A stretch of DNA of 64,000 bases from an uncultured Bacteroidales bacterium (lineage in GTDB: Bacteria; Bacteroidota; Bacteroidia; Bacteroidales; UBA932): assembly GCA_944326365.1 (NCBI GenBank), contig CALVDR010000006.1, forward strand, positions 78,502 to 142,501, read 5' to 3'. The notes beneath the pieces are model-generated. The model had not been told where the DNA came from, searched no databases, and was given only the letters and a program-made list of their open reading frames with translations. Positions within the stretch are counted from its first letter, which is position 1. Every line of letters begins with the position of its first letter. This document shows positions 8,712 to 17,127 of this stretch, one piece after another. The position numbers were made by a program, and so were the translations under genes.

Positions 8712-9182
8712 ATGGCAAAGTTTGGAGGAAAAGGAGATAAAAAATCCGTTCCAGGTTTGACCACAGCGTCAATGTCCGATATCGTGTTCATGCTTCTGTT
8801 CTTCTTCATGGTGACTACCAGTATGCGTGAAACCGAGAATAAGGTCATGGTGAATCTTCCGGAAGCTTCCGAAGTAGCTAAGCTTGAACGCAAGGACCTG
8901 ACTTCTTATATCAACATCGGATCACCGATCGCATCCCTTCAGAGAATGTACGGTACCGATGCACGTATACAGTTGAACGATTCTTTCAAGTCAGTTGACG
9001 AAATCCGTGACTTCATCGCAGCGGAACGCGACGCGATGAGTGAAGTGGACAGACAGTATATGACAGTATCAATAAGGGCAGACGCTGACGTCAGGATGGG
9101 TATCATCACAGACGTGAAGCAGGAACTGAGAAGATGCTCTGCACTTAAGATCATGTACGCCGCCAGAAAAGCAGCAGAATAA
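8712..9182 (+). CDS. exbD: ExbD/TolR-family biopolymer transport protein (second copy)
   Basis: The 156-residue protein repeats the ExbD plan. It has a basic cytosolic start (MAKFGGKGDKK), a single helix with the key Asp (MSDIVFMLLFFFMVTTSM, about 22-39) and a periplasmic alpha/beta domain. The helix is clearly related to that of the first copy, but the periplasmic domains differ, so the two may form heterodimers in the channel pore (inference). The operon ends here at a strong terminator. Confidence 0.9.
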   Translation: MAKFGGKGDKKSVPGLTTASMSDIVFMLLFFFMVTTSMRETENKVMVNLPEASEVAKLERKDLTSYINIGSPIASLQRMYGTDARIQLNDSFKSVDEIRDFIAAERDAMSEVDRQYMTVSIRADADVRMGIITDVKQELRRCSALKIMYAARKAAE

Positions 9183-9201
9183 TACTGGCTGACAGCAACC
9201 G

Positions 9202-9243
9202 GACAGAGGAAATTCAAATTTCGGATTTCCTCTGTCTTTTTTT
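9202..9243 (+). terminator. Intrinsic terminator of the exb operon
   Basis: A 12-bp perfect stem (GACAGAGGAAAT / ATTTCCTCTGTC) with an 11-base loop is followed by seven T residues. Confidence 0.93.
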
Positions 9244-9256
9244 ATCCGGAAAATGT

Positions 9257-9264
9257 TAAATTTG
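9257..9264 (+). promoter_or_regulatory. -7 box for the alkaline phosphatase gene
   Basis: TAAATTTG is an exact match to TAnnTTTG and lies 26 bases before the start codon. It begins only 13 bases after the end of the terminator T-run, leaving no room for a typical -33 element outside the T-rich tail. Confidence 0.6.
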
Positions 9265-9290
9265 CCGAACTTGAACAAAACTGGAATAAA

Positions 9291-10535
9291 ATGAGTAAAG
9301 TGAGAAAAAGTACAGTAGCAGGCATCATCTGTGGTGTACTGCTTGTTGCAGCATGTGTAGTGATAGCCAACATGGGTAATCACAATGCCGGAGAAAACGG
9401 GAAACCGGCCAAATATATCTTCCTGTTCATCGGTGACGGAATGGGAGCTACCCACGTAGCTGCAGCCGAATCCTACCAGTCATACCTTGAAGGCGGACAC
9501 GGGTTCAGACAGGTATCCTTCTCGAAATTCCCTGTGCTGGGAATGGCGACCACATATTCTGCAAACAAGAACATAACATGCTCCTCGGCCGCAGGCACAG
9601 CCATAAGCTGCGGAGAGAAGACGAACAACGGAATGCTCGGAATAAACCCGGCCGGTGACACGCTTACAAGCATAGCCAAAATCCTTCAGGAGCGCGGCTA
9701 CAAGGTAGGTATCATGAGCTCGGTGCCGGTAAACCACGCTACTCCGGCGGCATTCTACGGACATAACTCAAGCCGCCATGACTACTATGGCATCACAGAG
9801 GAAATACCTGCAAGCGGCTACGAATTCTTCGGCGGCTCAGGATTCATCGACTATGCCGGCAAAGACGGAAAGAAAACAGGAAGCGAAGAACTTCTGGAGA
9901 GCCAGGGCTACACCGTATGCTTCGGAAAGAAGGAATACGATGAAGCCATACGGAACGGAGCGGAGCATATAGTACTCTGCCAGGAGGCTTACAAGGGAAT
10001 AAGCACCCCGACATATACGGTAAAGGCCGACCCTGAATCTACAATAGAATCAGAAGACATGATGAAAAGATGTCTGGAATTCCTGGGAGACGAGAAGCCG
10101 TTCTTCATCATGTACGAACAGGGTGAAATCGACTGGGCAGCCCACAGCAACAAGACCATGCCGATGGTGGAAAGCGTACAGAAACTGGATGACGCTGTGG
10201 AAGTGGCAGTGGAATTCTACAGACAGCATCCTGACGAGACTCTCATACTCGTGACTGCAGACCATGAGACAGGCGGAATCACACTCGGCTCTACAACGAA
10301 GCCGGATGACAATCTCCAGTGGGCACTTCTGGACAGTGCATGGAAGGCTGATGACTATTCCAACACGCTGGACTATGACAGCAACAGGGCACTCAACGAA
10401 TCCGCTTACATAGGATGGACTACTACGGGACATACAGGCGGACCTGTTCCAGTCTATGCATTAGGTGCCGGAGCCGAAAGATTCGGCGGAAGGTATGACA
10501 ATACCGAGATCATGAGGAAAATATTGGCTGAATAG
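9291..10535 (+). CDS. phoA: Alkaline phosphatase, membrane-anchored or lipoprotein
   Basis: The 414-residue protein belongs to the metal-dependent alkaline phosphatase family, which cleaves phosphomonoesters in the periplasm. Metal and catalytic motifs are visible: FLFIGDGMGATH (Asp ligand), the nucleophile region CSSAAGTAISCG, HATPAAFYGHN, YEQGEIDWAAHSN (Asp and His ligands), VTADHETGG (Asp-His) and GHTGGPVPVYA (His). By E. coli PhoA numbering the positions equivalent to Asp153 and Lys328 are His and Trp, as in Bacillus-type enzymes. The usual DSA at the nucleophile reads CSS. The N-terminal hydrophobic stretch contains a lipobox-like VAAC, so it could be a lipoprotein or have a signal anchor. 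It has its own promoter. Confidence 0.9.
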   Translation: MSKVRKSTVAGIICGVLLVAACVVIANMGNHNAGENGKPAKYIFLFIGDGMGATHVAAAESYQSYLEGGHGFRQVSFSKFPVLGMATTYSANKNITCSSAAGTAISCGEKTNNGMLGINPAGDTLTSIAKILQERGYKVGIMSSVPVNHATPAAFYGHNSSRHDYYGITEEIPASGYEFFGGSGFIDYAGKDGKKTGSEELLESQGYTVCFGKKEYDEAIRNGAEHIVLCQEAYKGISTPTYTVKADPESTIESEDMMKRCLEFLGDEKPFFIMYEQGEIDWAAHSNKTMPMVESVQKLDDAVEVAVEFYRQHPDETLILVTADHETGGITLGSTTKPDDNLQWALLDSAWKADDYSNTLDYDSNRALNESAYIGWTTTGHTGGPVPVYALGAGAERFGGRYDNTEIMRKILAE

Positions 10536-10554
10536 GCGGAAAATCTTAAATTTG
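10524..10554 (+). promoter_or_regulatory. Promoter of asnS
   Basis: TTG at 10524-10526 and TAAATTTG at 10547-10554 are 20 bases apart. The -7 box is an exact match to the Bacteroidetes consensus. The promoter overlaps the end of the alkaline phosphatase gene and gives a leader of about 50 bases. Confidence 0.7.
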
Positions 10555-10610
10555 CATGATTTTTCATTGCCCGGAACGGGCTGGTATGACTAAAAATTGA
10601 GGATACGAAT

Positions 10611-11996
10611 ATGATACGGACGAAAGTCAAGGACCTGCTAAAAAGCGAGCCAGGACATGAAGTGACAGCGAAAGGCTGGGTGAGGACGAAAAGGGGAAAC
10701 AAGAACATAGCTTTCATAGCCCTGAATGACGGCTCGACCATAAACAACATACAGATAGTCGTAGAAACAGCGAACTTCAGCGAGGAGCTCCTGAAAAAGA
10801 TCACGACCGGAGCCTGCATAGCCGTCAACGGCGATCTGGTGAAGTCTGTCGGAAGCGGTCAGGCAGTGGAGATTCAGGCAAAGGAGATAACACTGTACGG
10901 CGAAGCGGATCCTGACACTTATCCGCTGCAGAAGAAGGGCCATTCCATGGAGTTCCTCAGAACGATAGCACATCTCAGGCCGAGAACGAACACTTTCGGA
11001 GCTGTGCTGAGGATCAGGCACGCCATGGCTTTTGCCATACACAAATACTTCAATGACAAGGGCTTCGTGTATCTGCACACTCCTATCATCACGGCTTCGG
11101 ACTGCGAAGGTGCCGGCGAAATGTTCCAGGTGACCACCCTCGACATGAAGAATCCGCCGATGAAGGAAAACGGACAGATAGACTATTCCCAGGACTTTTT
11201 CGGAAGGCAGACAAGCCTGACGGTCAGCGGACAGCTCGAAGGCGAGCTCGGTGCCATGGCGCTCGGCGAGATTTATACTTTCGGGCCTACATTCAGGGCT
11301 GAGAACTCGAACACGCCGAGACATCTGGCAGAATTCTGGATGATAGAGCCGGAAATGGCCTTCTATGAGATAGAAGACAATATGGAACTTGCCGAGGACT
11401 TCATCAAGTCTCTTGTAAAATATGCGCTGGAAAACTGCATGGACGATATCAGGTTCCTGAACGACATGTTCGACAAGGAACTGATCGAAAGGCTGGAAAG
11501 TGTCATCAAGACGGATTTCGTAAGGCTGACGTACACGGAAGGAATAAAGATTCTGGAAGAATCCGGCGAAAAGTTCGAATATCCGGTAAGTTGGGGTGTG
11601 GACCTGCAGAGCGAACATGAGAGATATCTGGTAGAGAAACATTTCAAGAGGCCTGTCATCATGACAGACTATCCTAAGGATATCAAGGCATTCTACATGA
11701 AGCAGAATGATGACGGAAAGACTGTCAGGGGCATGGATGTCCTCTTCCCTAAAATCGGTGAAATCATCGGCGGTTCGGAAAGGGAGTCTTCGCTGGAGAA
11801 ACTTGAAGCCAGGATTTCCGAATTGGGCATGAGCAGGGACACTCTGGAATGGTATCTCGATACCAGAAGATTCGGGGCTGCGCCTCACAGCGGCTTCGGG
11901 CTCGGCTTTGAGAGGCTTCTGCTCTTCGTCACGGGAATGAGCAACATCAGAGACGTCATTCCGTTCCCGAGAACGCCTAAGAACGCCGAATTCTAG
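10611..11996 (+). CDS. asnS: Asparaginyl-tRNA synthetase
   Basis: AsnS charges tRNA-Asn. The 461-residue class IIb enzyme has an N-terminal OB-fold ([23 protein letters not shown]) that binds the anticodon. The catalytic domain has [18 protein letters not shown], the [26 protein letters not shown] motif 2 region, and motif 3 as [18 protein letters not shown] near the C-terminus. Length and motifs are normal. The sequence [18 protein letters not shown] favours asparagine over aspartate specificity. It is followed after 28 bases by udk on the same strand. Confidence 0.96.
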   Translation: MIRTKVKDLLKSEPGHEVTAKGWVRTKRGNKNIAFIALNDGSTINNIQIVVETANFSEELLKKITTGACIAVNGDLVKSVGSGQAVEIQAKEITLYGEADPDTYPLQKKGHSMEFLRTIAHLRPRTNTFGAVLRIRHAMAFAIHKYFNDKGFVYLHTPIITASDCEGAGEMFQVTTLDMKNPPMKENGQIDYSQDFFGRQTSLTVSGQLEGELGAMALGEIYTFGPTFRAENSNTPRHLAEFWMIEPEMAFYEIEDNMELAEDFIKSLVKYALENCMDDIRFLNDMFDKELIERLESVIKTDFVRLTYTEGIKILEESGEKFEYPVSWGVDLQSEHERYLVEKHFKRPVIMTDYPKDIKAFYMKQNDDGKTVRGMDVLFPKIGEIIGGSERESSLEKLEARISELGMSRDTLEWYLDTRRFGAAPHSGFGLGFERLLLFVTGMSNIRDVIPFPRTPKNAEF

Positions 11997-12024
11997 AAGA
12001 ATCCAAAACGAAAAACCACAGGAT

Positions 12025-12651
12025 ATGTTAGTCATCGGAATAGCTGGAGGTTCAGGGTCTGGCAAGACCACGGTAGTACAGGCCATCACGGCACAGCTTC
12101 ATGAGAAGGTAGTAGTGATTCCGCAGGATTCCTATTACAAGGACTCCAGCTATCTCCCGTTGGAGGAGAGGCAGAAGGTGAATTTCGACCATCCGGACTC
12201 GATAGACTTCAACCTTCTGAACGAACATCTGAGGTGTCTCAAGCGCGGGGAAACGATAGAGCAGCCGGTATATTCCTATCTCACTTGCTCAAGGTCAAAA
12301 ACCGAGACTGTGACAGTAAGGCCTGCCGATGTCATCATCATAGAAGGGATACTTGTCTTCACATGCGCGGAACTCAGGGACCAGATGGATATCAAGATTT
12401 TCGTGGATGCCGATGATGATGACAGGCTCATGAGGGTGATGGCAAGGGATATCCTCGAAAGAGGGAAAACAGTGGAAACGGTGATCCAGAGATACACGAA
12501 GACCGTAAAGCCCATGTACCTCCAGTTCATCGAGCCGAGCAAGCGCTACGCCGACATCATCATTCCGCAGGGAGGACACAACAAGGTGGCTATAGACATC
12601 ATATCCGCCACTATCGAAAAGGCACTTCACAAGAACGGAAGCCGGAAGTGA
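12025..12651 (+). CDS. udk: Uridine/cytidine kinase
   Basis: Udk phosphorylates uridine and cytidine in pyrimidine salvage. The 208-residue protein has a P-loop at the N-terminus (GIAGGSGSGKTTV), QDSYYKD and the FDHPDSIDFNLL substrate region, and the RDILERGKTVETVIQRYTKTVKPMYLQFIEPSKRYADIIIPQGG lid and base-binding segment. All are standard. The last codon overlaps the GTG start of the next gene in a GTGA arrangement, so the two are translationally coupled. Confidence 0.95.
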   Translation: MLVIGIAGGSGSGKTTVVQAITAQLHEKVVVIPQDSYYKDSSYLPLEERQKVNFDHPDSIDFNLLNEHLRCLKRGETIEQPVYSYLTCSRSKTETVTVRPADVIIIEGILVFTCAELRDQMDIKIFVDADDDDRLMRVMARDILERGKTVETVIQRYTKTVKPMYLQFIEPSKRYADIIIPQGGHNKVAIDIISATIEKALHKNGSRK

Positions 12652-13394
12652 AAATATCGACAGAAGACAAATCAGGACTGTACCTGACCGTGATTCTCCA
12701 CCTCGGAGTGCTGATTGTGCTGCTCATAGCGCAGATCAGTTCTACCCTGCGTGGAGAATCGTCGTATCTTCTGGACTTCTCCGCCATCGAAGAACAGGAA
12801 CAGGAGGAGCAGGAAACGGAATTCAAGGAAAGTGTCAGCGAAAGGCTGGACAGACTCATTGCAGCGGCCTCCGCCGCGCCCATGACCGGCGTAAGCAGTC
12901 ATGAGGAAATCAGGAACATAGCCGTAGATGCCGGCAACGGACATCTGCAGGACGACAGGAACACTGACGCAGACCAGCTGTACAGAGACATCGAAAGGCT
13001 GGACAGGGAGCTGAAAAGCGGAGCTTATGCCCGGGAAATAGACCATTCCGGCGATTATGCCGCCCTGCCGGAAAGCGTAGGGAAGGAAAGCGGGGACAGG
13101 CAGGAAGTCTACACCGGTCCTTCCGTCGTATCGTATTCTCTTGACGGCAGGAAAGCCATCCACCTGTCCATACCGGCATACAGATGTCCAGGCGGAGGGG
13201 ATGTGACTGTCAGAATCACGGTAAGCCAGTCCGGCACAGTAGAAGCAGCCGATATAGTGGATGAACTGTCATCCGGTGACCGGTGCCTGAGGGAATATGC
13301 AAAAAGGGCTGCACGCCTTTCCCGTTTCACGGCTTCGACGTCAGCCCCCAGAAAACAGTTCGGTGACATAGTCTACCGGTTTATAGCCCAGTAG
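12648..13394 (+). CDS. TonB-like energy transducer with C-terminal TonB domain
   Basis: The 248-residue protein begins with GTG, overlapping the udk stop by four bases. It has one N-terminal membrane helix (LYLTVILHLGVLIVLLIAQI, about 11-30). A long charged periplasmic region rich in Glu, Asp and Gln follows. The last ~90 residues resemble the TonB C-terminal domain (GGGDVTVRITVSQSGTVEAADIV ... YAKRAARLSRFTAS ... FGDIVYRF). Instead of the usual Pro-Lys linker the spacer is acidic. It could receive energy from the ExbB/ExbD complex encoded upstream at 6873-9182 (inference). Its 3' end overlaps the convergent protease gene by 14 bases. Confidence 0.75.
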   Translation: MKISTEDKSGLYLTVILHLGVLIVLLIAQISSTLRGESSYLLDFSAIEEQEQEEQETEFKESVSERLDRLIAAASAAPMTGVSSHEEIRNIAVDAGNGHLQDDRNTDADQLYRDIERLDRELKSGAYAREIDHSGDYAALPESVGKESGDRQEVYTGPSVVSYSLDGRKAIHLSIPAYRCPGGGDVTVRITVSQSGTVEAADIVDELSSGDRCLREYAKRAARLSRFTASTSAPRKQFGDIVYRFIAQ

Positions 13395-14961
13395 TTTTCA
13401 AGGCCACCTTGATGGTTTCGTCTATTTCCAGATAGAATCTGTAGAATGCCTCGTCCTCCAGTTTGGAATACCGTCCTACAAGGGCGCGTATCTGCGGCAT
13501 CATATAGGTGTCGAAATCCGGAACCTCGTTCTTTTTCAGCACGACCCCCTCCTTTGCCGCATAATCCAGGAATTTCGTCCTGAGATCAAGGGCGTCGAGA
13601 TATCTGCTGAGAGAATCGAAATCATCTATGGACGCAAGAGTCCTGCGGTAACGGTCAAACATGGCTGAAGCGAATCTGACCTGAAGGGATTTCCTGTTCG
13701 CCTCGATGAAGAAACCGCTTGCTTTGGTCGTATCCATAGGCACGAAAACGTCAGGTATGATTCCGCCGCCGCCGTACACTACCCTGCCTCCCTTCGTATA
13801 GTATTCCCGGGACTTGTCCACTTTCATGCTGTCTGCATCCGTCATTTCGCCGTGGGCATAGCGCTCGTAAATGTCATAGGCATAGTCATCAGAGTACGGT
13901 TTCTGTATGCATCTGCCAGACGGGGTATAGAAACGGGAAACGGTAAGCCTGATTCCCGAGCCGTCGGTGAAATTTACAGGCTCCTGCACCAGACCTTTCC
14001 CGAAAGATCTGCGGCCTACTATCACTCCCCTGTCATTGTCCTGAATGGCACCTGCGAAAATCTCGCTGGATGAGGCGGATGACTCGTTTATCAGCACATC
14101 CAGAGCGATATCCTTCAGTTTTCCGGAACCGTCGGCTTCAAAATCCTGGCGAGGTCTGTGGAGACCTTCCATATAGACTATCTGATCCCCTTTCCCAAGG
14201 AATTCGTTGCATACCAGAAAAGCCTGGTCGAAATATCCGCCGGTATTGTCCCTGAGGTCGAAGATCAGCCGCGTCATTCCTTCGGAAAGGAGTTTGTCCA
14301 CGGCACCGGAGAACTCGAAATATGTCGTTCTGGTGAATTTCGACAGGCGGATATAGCCGGTAGTATCGTTTATCATGAATGCCGCATCCACACAGTGGAC
14401 AGGAATCTTTCCTCTGGTTATTTCAAAAGGAATATCAGTACCGTCACGTCTGACCGTTATCCCCACCTTCGTACCTGCAGGGCCCTTCATTCTGGCTACC
14501 ATGCTGTCCTGCGGAGTCTTGTTCCCCGCTATGACAGCCGTATCCACTTTCAGTATCCTGTCTCCCTGCAGAAGCCCAGCCTTCTCGGACGGGCCGCCGG
14601 GGATGACACTCAGTACTATGGCAGTGTCATTAGGGACGTTGAACTGGATTCCTATCCCCTCGAAATTCCCTGCCAGTTCTGTTTCCGAGGCCTCGAGCTG
14701 GACAGGTGGAAGGTACACGGTATGCGGGTCGAGTTTCGACAGTGCGGCTATCACGGCTGCGTCGGTCATCGACTTCTTGTCTATGGTATCCACATAGTTC
14801 CTTTCGACTTCCTGGAGAATAAGGTTAAGCTTGCGCCAACGGTTGTAGTCTCCGTCGAACTTCTTCCTGCTGTCGGTGAATTTCACCACGACCAGTGTCG
14901 CAAGTACGCCGAGGACAATGCCGAGCATTGCCGTCAGAAGTGTATAGTTCCTGTTGTTCAT
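13381..14961 (-). CDS. S41-family carboxy-terminal processing protease
   Basis: The 526-residue protein is a periplasmic serine protease of the CtpA/Tsp family. It begins with a signal anchor (YTLLTAMLGIVLGVLATLVVVKF). A PDZ domain follows (about residues 85-175, ending near GIQFNVPND ... GLLQGDRILKVD) and then the S41 catalytic core, with the nucleophile serine in INESSASSSEIFAGAIQ and the general-base lysine in GRRSFGKGLVQ. A ~150-residue C-terminal extension follows, as in other Bacteroidetes C-terminal proteases. It is probably the last gene of the minus-strand run from 19413. Its stop codon is embedded in the end of the convergent TonB-like gene. Confidence 0.92.
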   Translation of the reverse strand: MNNRNYTLLTAMLGIVLGVLATLVVVKFTDSRKKFDGDYNRWRKLNLILQEVERNYVDTIDKKSMTDAAVIAALSKLDPHTVYLPPVQLEASETELAGNFEGIGIQFNVPNDTAIVLSVIPGGPSEKAGLLQGDRILKVDTAVIAGNKTPQDSMVARMKGPAGTKVGITVRRDGTDIPFEITRGKIPVHCVDAAFMINDTTGYIRLSKFTRTTYFEFSGAVDKLLSEGMTRLIFDLRDNTGGYFDQAFLVCNEFLGKGDQIVYMEGLHRPRQDFEADGSGKLKDIALDVLINESSASSSEIFAGAIQDNDRGVIVGRRSFGKGLVQEPVNFTDGSGIRLTVSRFYTPSGRCIQKPYSDDYAYDIYERYAHGEMTDADSMKVDKSREYYTKGGRVVYGGGGIIPDVFVPMDTTKASGFFIEANRKSLQVRFASAMFDRYRRTLASIDDFDSLSRYLDALDLRTKFLDYAAKEGVVLKKNEVPDFDTYMMPQIRALVGRYSKLEDEAFYRFYLEIDETIKVALKTTGL

Positions 14962-15002
14962 TACTTGTCAAATTCGTTTCTGTAAGCAGGCCGGCACGGA
15001 CG

Positions 15003-15407
15003 TCAGTCGACCTTTTCCACTTCAATACCCGCTTTTCTCAGCAGATCCACACCATCGGTAAGACGATACTCGTCACGATAGACTACGCGTGTGATTCCGG
15101 CCTGGATGATAAGCTTGGCACATTCAAGGCATGGAGAAGCCGTCACATACAGGGTAGAGCCCTGGCTGCTGTTCCCGGACTTGGCCACCTTGGTGATGGC
15201 ATTGGCCTCGGCATGGAGCACGTAAGGTTTCGTGACCCCGTTCTCATCTTCGCAGATATTCTCGAATCCGGACGGCGTACCGTTGTAGCCGTCCGAGATT
15301 ATCATCCTGTCCTTGACTATAAGGGCGCCTACCTGCCTGCGCTTGCAGTAGGAATTCTGCGCCCATATGGCTGCCATCTTCAGATAGCTGTGATCGAACT
15401 TCTCCAT
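15003..15407 (-). CDS. dCMP deaminase (ComEB-like cytidine/deoxycytidylate deaminase)
   Basis: The 134-residue zinc enzyme deaminates dCMP to dUMP, feeding thymidylate synthesis. The zinc site is complete: HAEANAI supplies the His ligand and catalytic Glu, and TASPCLECAKLI supplies the two Cys ligands. GALIVKDRMIISDGYNGTPSGFEN is the substrate-binding segment typical of dCMP deaminases rather than tRNA adenosine deaminases. It starts 8 bases after the stop of the acyl-CoA ligase gene and is probably co-transcribed with it. Confidence 0.9.
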   Translation of the reverse strand: MEKFDHSYLKMAAIWAQNSYCKRRQVGALIVKDRMIISDGYNGTPSGFENICEDENGVTKPYVLHAEANAITKVAKSGNSSQGSTLYVTASPCLECAKLIIQAGITRVVYRDEYRLTDGVDLLRKAGIEVEKVD

Positions 15408-15415
15408 AAGTCCGG

Positions 15416-17074
15416 CTATCTCTGGTAAAGATATCTCTTGATACTGCGCTTCGGAGTCCTTTCGAAATCCTCAGGCATCACCTCTATCTTGGCGATTCTG
15501 GCATAGTTCGGCAGCTCCTTGTTCGTGACGGTAAGGGAATTGTTGAGATCCTGCACAAGAGCATCCTTGTCAAGACCGTCGATCTCCGCCTGATGGAAAT
15601 CAGGATATATAAGGGCTGTCAGACCGCCATGGTCCTCAATGACCAGAGAGTCCACGACATAATGCATGTTGTTCAGCACGCACTCGATTTCCTCCGGATA
15701 GATGTTCTGGCCTGAAGGTCCGAGAATCATGCATTTCGAACGTCCCCTGAGATAGAGATAGCCGTCCTTGTCCATCACGCCCATGTCTCCGGTGTGAAAC
15801 CATCCGTCCTTAGTGAAAGCGGCTTCTGTAGCTTCTTCATTCTTGTAATAGCCGAGGAATACGTTCATGCCCTTGACCAGAACCTCGCCAGGTACAGTCT
15901 CAGGGTCAGGAGAGTCGATTCTGATCTCCATGTTAGGGGCTGTCTTTCCGCAAGAGAACTCCCTGTTCGTCTTCCAGTCGTCATATGAAATGATAGGAGC
16001 GCACTCTGTCATTCCGTAACCTACGGTGAACGGGAAGTTTATCTTCTTGAAGAAAGACTCCACTTCCTTGTTGAAAGCCGCTCCGCCTATGATGATTTCC
16101 TCGAACTTGCCGCCGAAAGCGTTCACCAGTTCAGTGCGGATCTTCTTCATGAGCATCTGGTTCAGGCCGGGCACATGTGACAGGAAGCGGATACCGGCCT
16201 TGTCAAGCAGCGGTTTCAGCTTCGACTTGTACACTTTCTCGATGATGAGCGGAACGGCAATCACGATATCCGGCTTCACTTCGGCAAGGGCCTGCATGAT
16301 GATCTTCGGACTCGGCACCCTGGTCAGGAAATGCACGTGGGTACCAACGGTAAGCTCGAAAAGCAGTTCGAACATCATGCCGTACATATGTGCCGACGGA
16401 AGCATGGCCACCACATTCGAGTTTTCCCCGATCATCGGCAGCACGCCCATGGCGAACTTGATATTCGAATAAAGCGCCCTGTAAGGGATCATCACTCCCT
16501 TCGAGAAACCTGATGTACCAGAAGTATAATTGATGAGGGCCAGCTCATCGGCGGAATCCTCATAATAGTCGATGCTCTCCGGAGTGAAGTTTCTCGGATA
16601 TTTCTGTCCGAAATATTCATTCAGATGCTCCCGGATTACCTTGATTTCATCATTTTTCGTATAGAGGAACGAGAATGTGCTTATCTGCACTACGGCGACA
16701 AGGTTAGGCATTTCGGTCTCGGTAAGTCCCTCCCATACCACATCGTCCACGAAAAGGATCTTCGCCTCCGAATGGTTTACCAGATGATGGATGTTGCCGG
16801 CCTTGAACTCGTGGAGAATCGGCACCGGCACGGCTCCGTATGTGAGGGCCGAAAGGAAGGACACTCCCCAGTTCGCCTGGTTTCTGGAGCAGATGGCTAC
16901 CTTGTCTCCTTTTTTCAGTCCGCATTTCTCATACATGATATGCATCTTGGCGATTCTTCTGGCCACGTCACGATAATGCAGGGTCACACCCTGATAGTTC
17001 GACAAGGCAGGGCGGTCCCAGTTCTTCTTGAAACTCTCTTCATAGAGCTTGTTTACTGACTTGAATTCAATCAT
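15416..17074 (-). CDS. Long-chain fatty acyl-CoA ligase (AMP-forming)
   Basis: The 552-residue adenylate-forming enzyme activates fatty acids to acyl-CoA. It has the P-loop-like INYTSGTSGFSKGVM, the YGMTECAPIISYDD adenine-binding motif, GDMGVMDKDGYLYLRGRSKCMI, the hinge and YPEEIE, and the C-terminal catalytic lysine region PKRSIKRYLYQ. The ATG at 17074 (MIEFKSVNKL) matches the usual N-terminus. A longer in-frame start at 17173 would run into the upstream gene. Neighbours give no clear pathway. It lies 53 bases downstream of the large unknown envelope protein. Confidence 0.9.
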   Translation of the reverse strand: MIEFKSVNKLYEESFKKNWDRPALSNYQGVTLHYRDVARRIAKMHIMYEKCGLKKGDKVAICSRNQANWGVSFLSALTYGAVPVPILHEFKAGNIHHLVNHSEAKILFVDDVVWEGLTETEMPNLVAVVQISTFSFLYTKNDEIKVIREHLNEYFGQKYPRNFTPESIDYYEDSADELALINYTSGTSGFSKGVMIPYRALYSNIKFAMGVLPMIGENSNVVAMLPSAHMYGMMFELLFELTVGTHVHFLTRVPSPKIIMQALAEVKPDIVIAVPLIIEKVYKSKLKPLLDKAGIRFLSHVPGLNQMLMKKIRTELVNAFGGKFEEIIIGGAAFNKEVESFFKKINFPFTVGYGMTECAPIISYDDWKTNREFSCGKTAPNMEIRIDSPDPETVPGEVLVKGMNVFLGYYKNEEATEAAFTKDGWFHTGDMGVMDKDGYLYLRGRSKCMILGPSGQNIYPEEIECVLNNMHYVVDSLVIEDHGGLTALIYPDFHQAEIDGLDKDALVQDLNNSLTVTNKELPNYARIAKIEVMPEDFERTPKRSIKRYLYQR

Positions 17075-17127
17075 CTCATTAAGTTTATTAAGTGTGCAAT
17101 GAATATGTTGTCGCGATTGTATATTGT

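Noticed and set aside
10638..12089. A 483-codon minus-strand open frame
   Set aside because: It mirrors asnS, an unmistakable class II synthetase, and has no motif of its own.
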